Below are positions 1 through 6,378 of a stretch of DNA of 12,021 nucleotides, one piece after another. Both the position numbers and the translations under genes were made by a program. The notes beneath the pieces were generated by a model. It did no database searches. It was not told the DNA's origin and saw nothing but the letters and a program-made list of their open reading frames with translations. The stretch's first letter is position 1, and each line of letters begins with the position of its first letter. The DNA lies in the NCBI GenBank assembly GCA_027485535.1, contig JAIXQV010000179.1, positions 1 through 12,021 of the forward strand, given 5' to 3'. Source of the DNA: Oxalobacteraceae bacterium. GTDB taxonomy: Bacteria > Pseudomonadota > Gammaproteobacteria > Burkholderiales > Burkholderiaceae_D.

Positions 1-423
1 CGCAGCTGCACCCTGAAAATCAGCGTCGGTGATCGCGCGGTACTACTGACGGGTGACATCGAGGCACCACAGGAGCGCGCACTGCTGCAGCGTGCCGCCG
101 AGCAGCTCCGCGCCGATGTCTTGCTGGCACCGCATCATGGCAGCGGTACTTCCTCCACGCCGCAGTTTCTTAATGCGGTGGCACCCAAAATAGCGCTGTT
201 TCAGGTGGGTTACCGCAACCGATACCGTCACCCGAAGCCGTCGGTGCTGGAGCGTTACCGAGAGCGGGGCATTGCGGTGCTGCGAAGCGACCGCAGCGGC
301 GCGGTCAGCATCCACATCGACCACACCGGCATCAAGCTGAAGCAAGCCTGTGAAACACCGCGCTACTGGTCAAGCCAGCGCTGTAATCAATCCGTCATTA
401 CCACGACGAAGGGGCGCGAGTAG
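1..423 (+). CDS. comEC: ComEC/Rec2 family DNA uptake protein, C-terminal fragment
   Basis: The frame is open from base 1 and ends at TAG 421–423, giving the last 140 residues of a larger protein whose start lies outside the window. It matches the C-terminal metallo-beta-lactamase-like domain of ComEC/Rec2: an SCTLKIS strand, LLTGDIE (fragment residues 15–21), a DVLLAPHHGSGTSS block (39–52), then GYRNRYRHPKPSVLERY and a final SDRSGAVSI strand. The HHGS pair and the GDIE aspartate are family metal-site-like residues. ComEC forms the inner-membrane channel that passes one DNA strand into the cytoplasm during transformation; the soluble domain has been proposed to be a nuclease. The membrane part is not visible here. 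comEC directly upstream of pyrG is a common beta-proteobacterial arrangement. Only the tail is seen, so whether the gene is intact cannot be judged. Confidence 0.88.
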   Translation, partial: RSCTLKISVGDRAVLLTGDIEAPQERALLQRAAEQLRADVLLAPHHGSGTSSTPQFLNAVAPKIALFQVGYRNRYRHPKPSVLERYRERGIAVLRSDRSGAVSIHIDHTGIKLKQACETPRYWSSQRCNQSVITTTKGRE

Positions 424-434
424 GCTCGTCGCCC
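412..434 (+). terminator. GC-rich hairpin across the comEC stop codon (possible weak terminator)
   Basis: GGGCGCGAG (412–420) pairs with CTCG and CGCCC (425–434), leaving a single bulged T at 429. This gives nine base pairs around a four-base loop, TAGG, whose first three bases are the comEC stop codon. Downstream comes ATTCTTT, which is only a poor U tract, so intrinsic termination would be weak. The 3' arm occupies the place where a -35 box for the next promoter would fall. Seen: the pairing. Inferred: a role in ending comEC transcripts. Confidence 0.35.
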
Positions 435-447
435 ACATTCTTTGCGG

Positions 448-453
448 TATAAT
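448..453 (+). promoter_or_regulatory. Consensus -10 box TATAAT upstream of pyrG
   Basis: A perfect TATAAT lies 37 bases before the pyrG ATG, in the short comEC–pyrG spacer. At the usual 16–18 base distance upstream there is only GCTCGTCG, so no recognisable -35 box is present, and there is no TGn extension. A sigma-70 promoter for pyrG–kdsA starting near 460 is likely, but the missing -35 suggests moderate strength or help from an activator. Confidence 0.5.
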
Positions 454-468
454 TCGCATTTCCCGCAA

Positions 469-482
469 GTGCCATTTGGCAC
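469..482 (+). promoter_or_regulatory. Small hairpin in the pyrG leader at the ribosome binding position
   Basis: GTGCC (469–473), loop ATTT, GGCAC (478–482) form a perfect five-pair stem that ends eight bases before the pyrG start at 491. No Shine–Dalgarno sequence is visible in the leader, and the hairpin's 3' arm occupies the spot where one would lie. It may affect initiation, but a five-pair stem can arise by chance. Confidence 0.3.
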
Positions 483-490
483 GTCGTGCA

Positions 491-2149
491 ATGACCAAGT
501 TTGTATTCGTCACTGGCGGTGTTGTGTCCTCGCTAGGCAAGGGGATCGCGGCGGCGTCGCTGGCTGCCATCCTCGAATCCCGTGGCCTCAAGGTCACACT
601 CCTCAAACTAGACCCCTACATCAACGTTGACCCCGGAACGATGAGCCCGTTCCAGCACGGCGAGGTATTCGTCACCGATGACGGTGCCGAAACCGATCTC
701 GATCTGGGTCATTACGAGCGTTTCATCAGCGCCCGTATGAAGAAGGTGAATAATTTCACCACAGGTCAGATTTACGAGTCGGTGATTCGCAAAGAGCGGC
801 GTGGTGAATACCTGGGCAAAACCGTGCAGGTGATTCCGCACATCACCAACGAGATTCAGGAATTTATTCATCGTGGTGCCGAGGGCTATGACGTCGCCAT
901 CGTTGAAATCGGTGGCACCGTCGGTGATATCGAGTCGTTACCGTTTCTGGAAGCAGCGCGCCAACTCTCGCTGCGTTTGGGTCGCAGCAGTTCCGCGTTT
1001 GTGCACCTGACGCTGGTACCTTATTTGCCTTACGCGGGCGAACTCAAAACCAAGCCTACCCAGCACAGCGTGCAGAAACTGCGCGAGATCGGTATCTCGC
1101 CCGACGCGCTGCTGTGCCGTGCTGATCGTCCCATTCCGGATGACGAGCGCGCAAAAATATCGCTGTTCTCCAACATGCAGCAGGAGGCGGTGATCTCGGT
1201 GTGGGATGCTGACACGATCTACAAAATCCCGCAGATGCTGCATGATCAGGGGCTGGATCGCATTATTTGCGAAAAGCTTGATCTCAAGCCGCAAGGTGCA
1301 GATTTGTCGATGTGGTCACGCCTGATCACTGCGCTCGAAAATCCCAAGCATGAAGTCAGCATCGCTATGGTCGGCAAGTATGTCGATCTGACCGAGTCGT
1401 ATAAATCACTCACCGAGGCCTTGCGTCACGCGGGCATTCATACCGAGTCGCGTGTGACCATTGAGTACGTCGATTCGGAAGAGATTGAAGCCAGCGGTGT
1501 TGCTAGTCTGGCGAAGTTTGATGCCATCTTGGTGCCGGGCGGTTTCGGTAAACGCGGTGTTGAGGGCAAAGTTGCGACCGTGCGCTATGCGCGGGAGCAC
1601 AAAATTCCTTACCTAGGCATTTGTCTCGGTATGCAGGTGGCGTTGATCGAATACGCGCGTGATGTCGCTGGCCTCAAAGGCGCCAACTCGACCGAGTTCG
1701 ATGCTGCGACCGCGCATCCGGTGGTCGCCTTGATCACCGAGTGGCAGAACCATGACGGCCAGATCGAGCGGCGCGATGAAAACTCTGATCTCGGCGGCAC
1801 CATGCGGCTCGGTGCGCAAACCTGCGCAGTGAAGCCCGGTACGCTGGCGGCAGAGATTTACGGTGGCTCGGTCACCGAGCGCCATCGCCATCGCTACGAG
1901 GCCAATAACCATTACCTCGAGCGAATCGAGCAGTCCGGCTTGGTGGTGTCGGCGCGTACGCCGAATGAATCCTTGTGCGAGATCATGGAACTGCCGCGCG
2001 TGGGTGAGCATGCCCACCCCTGGTTCATGGGCGTACAGTTTCACCCTGAGTTCAAGTCAACGCCGCGTGATGGGCATCCCTTGTTCATCTCCTTCATCAA
2101 GGCAGCGCTCGCGCACAAGGCCGAATCGGTACAAAGGAAAGCGGCATGA
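491..2149 (+). CDS. pyrG: CTP synthase
   Basis: PyrG converts UTP to CTP using ATP and glutamine-derived ammonia, the last step of de novo pyrimidine nucleotide synthesis. The 552-residue length fits the family. The N-terminal synthetase domain opens with MTKFVFVTGGVVSSLGKG (P-loop lysine K17) and carries the LLKLDPYINVDPGTMSP block. The C-terminal class I glutamine amidotransferase domain has GICLGMQ with nucleophile C378 and FHPEF with H518 and E520. The frame stays open upstream to an ATG at 350, but those 47 residues lie inside comEC and are not PyrG-like; 491 is the family start. The start has no clear Shine–Dalgarno sequence. Its stop overlaps the kdsA start as ATGA, pointing to translational coupling. 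Confidence 0.97.
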   Translation: MTKFVFVTGGVVSSLGKGIAAASLAAILESRGLKVTLLKLDPYINVDPGTMSPFQHGEVFVTDDGAETDLDLGHYERFISARMKKVNNFTTGQIYESVIRKERRGEYLGKTVQVIPHITNEIQEFIHRGAEGYDVAIVEIGGTVGDIESLPFLEAARQLSLRLGRSSSAFVHLTLVPYLPYAGELKTKPTQHSVQKLREIGISPDALLCRADRPIPDDERAKISLFSNMQQEAVISVWDADTIYKIPQMLHDQGLDRIICEKLDLKPQGADLSMWSRLITALENPKHEVSIAMVGKYVDLTESYKSLTEALRHAGIHTESRVTIEYVDSEEIEASGVASLAKFDAILVPGGFGKRGVEGKVATVRYAREHKIPYLGICLGMQVALIEYARDVAGLKGANSTEFDAATAHPVVALITEWQNHDGQIERRDENSDLGGTMRLGAQTCAVKPGTLAAEIYGGSVTERHRHRYEANNHYLERIEQSGLVVSARTPNESLCEIMELPRVGEHAHPWFMGVQFHPEFKSTPRDGHPLFISFIKAALAHKAESVQRKAA

Positions 2150-3000
2150 AGCTCTGCGGATTTGAGGCCGGTGCCGATCAGCCCTTTTTTCTGATCGCGG
2201 GTACCTGTGTAATCGAATCCGAGCAAATGGCGCTCGATACGGCAGGTCGACTGAAAGAAATCACCAGCGCGCTGGGTGTGCCATTTATTTATAAATCTTC
2301 CTTTGATAAAGCGAACCGTTCATCGGGTGCGTCGTTTCGTGGCCTCGGCATGGAGAAGGGCTTGAGCATTCTGGCCAAGGTACGCGAGCAGATTGGCGTG
2401 CCGGTACTGACGGACGTGCACGATACTGATGAAATTGCGCCCGTTGCAGCAGTGGTGGATGTTATCCAAACGCCGGCTTTCTTGTGCCGTCAGACCGATT
2501 TCATTCGCGCTTGCGCGCAATCGGGTAAGCCGGTGAATTTGAAGAAGGGGCAGTTCCTTGCGCCGCACGATATGCGCAATGTCGTGATGAAGGCGCGCGA
2601 GGCAGCGGCAGAGGCTGGTTTGCCCACTGACGCGTTCATGGTGTGCGAGCGCGGTACTTCATTTGGCTACAACAATCTGGTGTCGGACATGCGTTCACTG
2701 GCGATCATGCGCGAGACCAGTTGCCCGGTGGTGTTCGATGCCACGCATTCGGTGCAGCTGCCCGGTGGTCAAGGGACTTCATCGGGTGGGCAGCGAGAGT
2801 TTGTGCCGGTGCTGGCGCGCGCTGCAGTCGGTGTCGGTGTGGCGGGCTTGTTTATGGAAACCCACCCGGAACCGGCCAAAGCCATGTCCGATGGCCCCAA
2901 TGCGGTTCCACTGGCGCGCATGCGTGAGTTGCTCGAGAGCTTGGTGGCGATTGATCGCGTGGTCAAGGGCAAGCCTTTCCTCGAAAACGATTTCGACTGA
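2146..3000 (+). CDS. kdsA: 3-deoxy-D-manno-octulosonate-8-phosphate synthase (metal-dependent type)
   Basis: KdsA condenses phosphoenolpyruvate with arabinose-5-phosphate to Kdo-8-phosphate, a cytoplasmic step toward the Kdo of the lipopolysaccharide inner core. The 284 residues form a single aldolase-type barrel. Visible motifs: IAGTCVIES (18–25 region), KSSFDKANRSS (50–60), QTPAFLCRQTD, CERGTSFGYNN, FDATHSVQ and METHPEP. C21 stands where metal-independent enzymes such as that of E. coli carry asparagine, and the remaining ligand positions H201, E238 and D249 are present, so this is the metal-dependent class. AAAGGAAA (2133–2140) is a good ribosome binding site six or seven bases before the ATG, which lies inside the pyrG stop region. 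Co-transcription with pyrG is likely; the eno gene follows after 109 bp. Confidence 0.96.
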   Translation: MKLCGFEAGADQPFFLIAGTCVIESEQMALDTAGRLKEITSALGVPFIYKSSFDKANRSSGASFRGLGMEKGLSILAKVREQIGVPVLTDVHDTDEIAPVAAVVDVIQTPAFLCRQTDFIRACAQSGKPVNLKKGQFLAPHDMRNVVMKAREAAAEAGLPTDAFMVCERGTSFGYNNLVSDMRSLAIMRETSCPVVFDATHSVQLPGGQGTSSGGQREFVPVLARAAVGVGVAGLFMETHPEPAKAMSDGPNAVPLARMRELLESLVAIDRVVKGKPFLENDFD

Positions 3001-3054
3001 ACGTAGCCCATTGTTTGCAGCCTTTTGATGGCAGTATGTTTTTCACTGACACCT

Positions 3055-3090
3055 ATTCGTCTTAATATCAATTCGTCTTAATATCAATTC
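3055..3090 (+). repeat. 16-bp tandem repeat (2.25 copies) before eno
   Basis: The unit ATTCGTCTTAATATCA occurs twice without a mismatch (3055–3070 and 3071–3086), followed by the first four bases of a third copy (3087–3090). It lies ten bases before the eno Shine–Dalgarno sequence. Each unit carries TAATAT, which resembles a -10 box, but neither copy has a convincing -35 box at the usual distance. It is AT-rich compared with its surroundings and may be a replication-slippage duplication within the eno leader. Confidence 0.85.
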
Positions 3091-3099
3091 CACCCCCTT

Positions 3100-3103
3100 G
3101 GAG
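3100..3103 (+). promoter_or_regulatory. eno ribosome binding site
   Basis: GGAG sits six bases before ATG 3110, a strong match to the 16S rRNA tail. It fixes the enolase start and contrasts with the poor sites in front of pyrG, ftsB, lpxH and cysS. Confidence 0.8.
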
Positions 3104-3109
3104 ATCTGA

Positions 3110-4390
3110 ATGAGTGCAATCGTAGATATCGTCGGCCGCGAAATCCTCGACTCGCGCGGTAACCCCACTGTCGAGTGCGACGTCTTGCTCGAGTCTGGCG
3201 TGATGGGGCGTGCGGCTGTGCCGTCGGGCGCTTCTACCGGGTCACGCGAGGCGATTGAGCTGCGTGATGGCGACAAGAGCCGCTATCTTGGCAAAGGTGT
3301 GTTGCGCGCGTGCGAGAACATCAACACCGAAATCTCCGAGGCGGTGATGGGTCTGGATGCCTCCGAGCAGGCGTTTCTTGATCGCACCATGATTGACCTC
3401 GACGGTACCGAAAACAAGTCGCGTATGGGTGCAAATGCGATGTTGGCAGTATCGATGGCGGTGGCGAAGGCAGCGGCTGAAGAGGCTGGTCTGCCGCTCT
3501 ATCGTTATTTCGGTGGCTCGGGCGCGATGCAGATGCCGGTGCCGATGATGAATGTCATTAATGGCGGCGCGCACGCAGACAACAACCTGGATATTCAAGA
3601 GTTCATGATTATCCCAGTGGGTGCGCCGAGTTTTCGCGAGGCGATGCGTTACGGTGCCGAGGTCTTCCATACACTGAAAAAAATCCTGCATGACAAGGGG
3701 CTTACCACGGCGGTGGGTGACGAGGGTGGTTTTGCGCCGTCAGTAAAGAGCCATGAAGAAGCAATACAGCTGATTCTGCAGGCGATCGAGAAAGCGGGCT
3801 ACGAGCCCGGCACCCAAATCGCGCTGGGCCTCGACTGCGCCGCTTCTGAGTTCTACAAAGATGGCCTGTACCAACTCGATGGTGAAGGCTTGAAATTGTC
3901 GGCTGACGATTTCACGAATCTGCTGGCGACCTGGAGCGACAAGTACCCGATCATTTCCATCGAAGATGGTATGCACGAAGGCGACTGGACAGGTTGGGCT
4001 ACGCTGACCAAAGCTTTGGGTAAGAAGGTTCAGCTGGTCGGTGATGATCTGTTCGTCACCAACACAAAAATCCTGCGTCAAGGTATCGACGAGGGTATCG
4101 CCAACTCGATTCTGATCAAGATTAATCAGATCGGTACGCTGACCGAAACCTTTGCTGCGATTGAAATGGCCAAGCGTGCAGGCTACACCGCAGTTATCTC
4201 GCATCGCTCGGGCGAGACCGAGGATTCGACCATCGCTGATATTGCAGTAGGCACCAATGCGCTGCAGATCAAGACTGGCTCAATGTCGCGCTCGGACCGC
4301 ATGGTGAAGTACAACCAGCTTCTGCGTATTGAGGAAGATTTGGGTGACATCGCGTCCTACCCCGGTCGCGATGCGTTTTACAACCTCTAA
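3110..4390 (+). CDS. eno: Enolase (phosphopyruvate hydratase)
   Basis: Enolase interconverts 2-phosphoglycerate and phosphoenolpyruvate in glycolysis and gluconeogenesis; in many bacteria it is also part of the RNA degradosome. The 426 residues are of family length and complete. The N-terminal cap shows REILDSRGNPTVE and the SGASTG loop (39–44). Active-site residues visible are H155 (NGGAHADN), E164, E205 (GDEGGFAP), the Mg ligands D242, E285 and D312, the base K337 (ILIKINQIGT), H365-R366-S367 and K388 (IKTGS). It follows kdsA on the same strand, and phosphoenolpyruvate made by enolase is the KdsA substrate, though the pairing probably reflects conserved order rather than a dedicated pathway. 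The 109-bp spacer with its own strong ribosome site leaves room for a separate promoter. Confidence 0.98.
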   Translation: MSAIVDIVGREILDSRGNPTVECDVLLESGVMGRAAVPSGASTGSREAIELRDGDKSRYLGKGVLRACENINTEISEAVMGLDASEQAFLDRTMIDLDGTENKSRMGANAMLAVSMAVAKAAAEEAGLPLYRYFGGSGAMQMPVPMMNVINGGAHADNNLDIQEFMIIPVGAPSFREAMRYGAEVFHTLKKILHDKGLTTAVGDEGGFAPSVKSHEEAIQLILQAIEKAGYEPGTQIALGLDCAASEFYKDGLYQLDGEGLKLSADDFTNLLATWSDKYPIISIEDGMHEGDWTGWATLTKALGKKVQLVGDDLFVTNTKILRQGIDEGIANSILIKINQIGTLTETFAAIEMAKRAGYTAVISHRSGETEDSTIADIAVGTNALQIKTGSMSRSDRMVKYNQLLRIEEDLGDIASYPGRDAFYNL

Positions 4391-4432
4391 GCGTCGCCGC
4401 CGCTGGCATCAGCATCAACGCGTCATTAAGCT

Positions 4433-4741
4433 ATGAGACTGATCCTGATCGTTCTAACAGCGCTGTTGGTAATGATTCAGTACCCGCTGTGGTTGGGTAA
4501 GGGCGGCTGGCTGCGGGTATGGGATTTATCGCGACAGCTGGATACTGCGCTCGAGAAAGAGCAAGAGCTGCGGCAGCGAAACGAAAAACTGGCCAGTGAG
4601 GTGCAAGACCTCAAAGAAGGTACGGGTGCGGTCGAAGAGCGTGCCCGCTACGAGCTTGGCATGGTCAAGGAAGGCGAGATCTTCGTGCAGGTGCTGGATG
4701 GTGGGACCAAGTCCAGCGTGCCGGATTCGGCTAGGCAGTAA
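4433..4741 (+). CDS. ftsB: Cell division protein FtsB (septum formation initiator family)
   Basis: FtsB is a small bitopic inner-membrane protein that joins FtsL and FtsQ in the divisome and helps activate septal peptidoglycan synthesis. The 102 residues show a short cytoplasmic start, one membrane helix (about 3–20, LILIVLTALLVMIQYPLWL), the LGKGGWLRVWDL turn, a heptad-like coiled coil rich in E, K, L and Q (about 32–62), and the family motif GAVEERARYELGMVKEGEIFVQV (65–87). Length and layout match E. coli FtsB. The eno–ftsB order is conserved in beta- and gamma-proteobacteria. The gap to eno is 42 bp with no terminator seen, so read-through from eno is likely; no good Shine–Dalgarno sequence precedes the ATG. 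The last 15 residues are variable tail. Confidence 0.93.
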   Translation: MRLILIVLTALLVMIQYPLWLGKGGWLRVWDLSRQLDTALEKEQELRQRNEKLASEVQDLKEGTGAVEERARYELGMVKEGEIFVQVLDGGTKSSVPDSARQ

Positions 4742-4768
4742 AAAACCACCTAGTGCCGGTTGGTAACC
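4739..4768 (-). terminator. Possible intrinsic terminator for hslO
   Basis: Read on the - strand past the hslO stop, CCAACC, a seven-base loop and GGTGG can pair with one bulged A, followed directly by TTTTTT (complement of AAAAAA at 4740–4745, just at the ftsB stop). The stem is short and competes with the larger hairpin CCGGTTGGTAACCGG next to it, so termination here is only plausible. Confidence 0.35.
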
Positions 4769-4874
4769 GGTCCCGTTGGGTCGATGGCAAGGCGGTAGCA
4801 CCGCAGACAGTACAAGACGTACGGCAAGTTGCTGCCAACGCCGCAAGCGGCCCAACGCGACAGGTTACTAGTGC
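4750..4874. repeat. Structured inverted-repeat element between ftsB and hslO
   Basis: The spacer between the two convergent genes is almost entirely self-complementary. TAACCGGTCCCGTTGGGTCG (4764–4783) matches the reverse complement of 4848–4867 at 17 of 20 positions; with G–U pairs the stem extends out to 4760/4871, and its core CGTTGGG/CCCAACG is perfect. Inside lie GCGGT-AGC-ACCGC (4792–4804), GTAC-AAGAC-GTAC (4810–4822), GGCA-AGTTGC-TGCC (4823–4836) and CCGC-AA-GCGG (4841–4850, competing with the outer stem). Outside the left arm sits CCGGTT-GGT-AACCGG (4756–4770). The 7-mer CTAGTGC flanks the block at 4750–4756 and 4868–4874, the right copy containing the hslO stop codon. It may be a small non-autonomous mobile element with a target duplication, a structured RNA, or a two-way terminator. 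No protein-like frame is convincing. Confidence 0.6.
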
Positions 4875-5791
4875 TGTACTTGCCGCGGTGCTTGTACGGC
4901 ATCCGCCAAGATGTCGGCTGCAAACAGCTGTGCGCAATCCACTTTGTCGAACGCATAGTCTTGGCCGCAGAAGTCGCAATTGATCTCTAGCTTGCCAAGA
5001 TCTGCTAGCGCCTCATCCACTTCGGCCTGCCCCAACATTTTCAGCATGTTGCCAACCTTTTCACGGGTACAGGTGCAGTGGAAATTCGGGTGACGTGGCT
5101 CGAATACGCGAACCTGCTCTTCCCAGTACAGTCGCCGCAGCAGCGTCATGATGTCGGTGCTGAGCAATTCTTCATCGCCCACCGTTGAAGCGAGTGTGAC
5201 CGTGCGATTCCAAGTGTCGCCGTCTTCTTCGCTGCTGGCTTTGCCGCCTTCCTCGGGTAGCTTCTGCAACAGCAGGCCGCGTGCGACCGATGCATCAGCC
5301 GCCAACCAGAGCTTGGTATCGAGCTGCTCCGACCGCATCATGTAGTTTTCGATCACGGTTGAAACCGAATCACCATCGAGCGCCACAATGCCCTGATAGG
5401 GCTGCTGCCCGGGCAGTTTGTCGGTGGGGTCCAGGGTAATCGCGAAGCGCCCCTGACCATTCAAGTTCACGAGTTGCTGTAAGCCTGCATCGTCGGCGAT
5501 GCTGGTGTTTTCGCCGAGCTTGGCGGTCGCGCGAAGCTGGAGTGCAGCATCGCATTCCACCACCAGCAGTTTGACTGGACCATCGCCATGGATCTGCAGG
5601 ATGATGGTGCCGTTGAATTTCAGATTGGCCGAAAGCAGGGCAGCGGCGGCCATCATCTCGCCGAGCATTTCGGTGACGGGTGCCGGGTAGCTGCGTCGGT
5701 CCAACACATGACGCCATGCTTCAGAGAGTTCGACCAATTCGCCACGCACCGGCGAGTTCTCGAACATGAATTTTTGCAGCGTGTCAGTCAT
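4868..5791 (-). CDS. hslO: Hsp33 redox-regulated chaperone
   Basis: Hsp33 is a cytoplasmic holdase switched on by oxidation plus unfolding stress: four cysteines bind zinc when reduced and form disulfides under oxidants such as hypochlorite. The 307 residues show the N-terminal substrate-binding domain (MTDTLQKFMFENSPVRGELVEL; LKFNGTIILQIHGDGPVKLLVVE near 57–79), a linker and the C-terminal zinc centre with C239-T-C241 (FHCTCTRE) and C272-DF-C275. All four cysteines are present, so the switch should work. It is about 15 residues longer than the E. coli protein, mostly in the linker and tail. The gene begins 12 bases after the upstream gamma-carbonic-anhydrase-like gene, which suggests co-transcription; only a weak TTCTGG precedes its ATG. 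Confidence 0.96.
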   Translation of the reverse strand: MTDTLQKFMFENSPVRGELVELSEAWRHVLDRRSYPAPVTEMLGEMMAAAALLSANLKFNGTIILQIHGDGPVKLLVVECDAALQLRATAKLGENTSIADDAGLQQLVNLNGQGRFAITLDPTDKLPGQQPYQGIVALDGDSVSTVIENYMMRSEQLDTKLWLAADASVARGLLLQKLPEEGGKASSEEDGDTWNRTVTLASTVGDEELLSTDIMTLLRRLYWEEQVRVFEPRHPNFHCTCTREKVGNMLKMLGQAEVDEALADLGKLEINCDFCGQDYAFDKVDCAQLFAADILADAVQAPRQVQH

Positions 5792-5803
5792 CCAGAAACA
5801 AGA

Positions 5804-6328
5804 TTAATCGATACGCTTGAGATGCTGACGGTACTGCTGGGCGCGCGCCAGATACATCTCGGCGCTTTGCTTGAGGCCGTCCAGCTCTGTGTCGGTGAGT
5901 GTGCGTACGGCACGTGCCGGCGAGCCGATGATGAGTGTGTTGTCAGGGAATTCCTTGCCCTCGGTGACCAAGGCGCCAGCACCAATCAGGCAGTTACGGC
6001 CAATTTTTGCGCCATTCAGAACGACTGCTTGAATACCAACCAGACTGCCATCGCCGATGGTGCAGCCGTGCAGCATGGCTTGGTGACCCACAGTGACGTT
6101 GTTCCCGATGGTTAGTGGACAGCCATGATCGGTATGGAGCACCGTGCCTTCCTGCACGTTGCTATTTTCGCCGACCACGATGGGTTCGGTATCGCCGCGA
6201 ATGACGACGCCGTACCAAATATTGGCGTTGGCTTTGATGGTGACCTCGCCAATCACGGTGACGGAATCGGTCAGGAATGCAGACTCGTGGATAGTCGGGC
6301 GGATGTCGCCAAGCTGGTAAATCGGCAT
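5804..6328 (-). CDS. Gamma carbonic anhydrase-like hexapeptide-repeat protein (YrdA/PaaY type)
   Basis: The 174-residue protein is a left-handed beta-helix of hexapeptide repeats (IGEVTI, IVVGEN, LTIGNN, CTIGDG, AKIGRN patterns between about 25 and 115) followed by a C-terminal helix that packs on the trimer. Three histidines, H65 (VLHTD), H82 (VGHQA) and H87 (MLHGC), match the zinc or iron ligands of gamma carbonic anhydrases in order and spacing, and R44, D46 and Q59 match conserved trimer or active-site positions. The acidic loop with proton-shuttle glutamates of archaeal Cam is absent, as in the YrdA group, where carbonic anhydrase activity is often weak or unproven. It is the first gene of a - strand pair with hslO. 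Substrate is not decided by the sequence. Confidence 0.9.
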   Translation of the reverse strand: MPIYQLGDIRPTIHESAFLTDSVTVIGEVTIKANANIWYGVVIRGDTEPIVVGENSNVQEGTVLHTDHGCPLTIGNNVTVGHQAMLHGCTIGDGSLVGIQAVVLNGAKIGRNCLIGAGALVTEGKEFPDNTLIIGSPARAVRTLTDTELDGLKQSAEMYLARAQQYRQHLKRID

Positions 6329-6378
6329 CGGACTTAAAATACAGTCAAACAGAAAGCCAACATTTTACCCTTGACCGC
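6329..6378. promoter_or_regulatory. Divergent 50-bp promoter spacer
   Basis: This spacer separates the - strand carbonic-anhydrase-like/hslO pair from the + strand DUF455 gene and is AT-rich relative to the coding DNA. On the + strand TAAAAT (6335–6340) is a fair -10 box, but the bases 16–18 upstream do not resemble a -35; on the - strand TATTTT overlaps the same place. Transcription must start here or inside the opposite gene, so leaders are short. No clear Shine–Dalgarno sequence precedes the DUF455 ATG. Confidence 0.4.

Noticed and set aside
350..490. 47-residue N-terminal extension of CTP synthase
   Set aside because: The bases overlap the comEC end and the hairpin/promoter spacer, and family homology begins at MTKFVFVTGG (491).
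3012..3040. Terminator after kdsA
   Set aside because: Only a broken stem (GCC/GGC plus three weaker pairs around TTTTGAT) precedes TGTTTTT; too weak to claim.
3742..4204. Long antisense open frames over eno, hslO, cysS and other genes
   Set aside because: They are shadows of well-conserved genes in GC-rich DNA and lack ribosome sites and recognisable protein features.
4391..4432. Promoter or terminator between eno and ftsB
   Set aside because: The 42 bases show no T run, no stable hairpin and no -10 box; read-through from eno is simpler.
4753..4983. Open frame on the + strand beginning with GTG in the ftsB–hslO spacer
   Set aside because: Its second half is the antisense of hslO, its first half is the self-complementary repeat, there is no ribosome binding site, and the protein resembles nothing I know.
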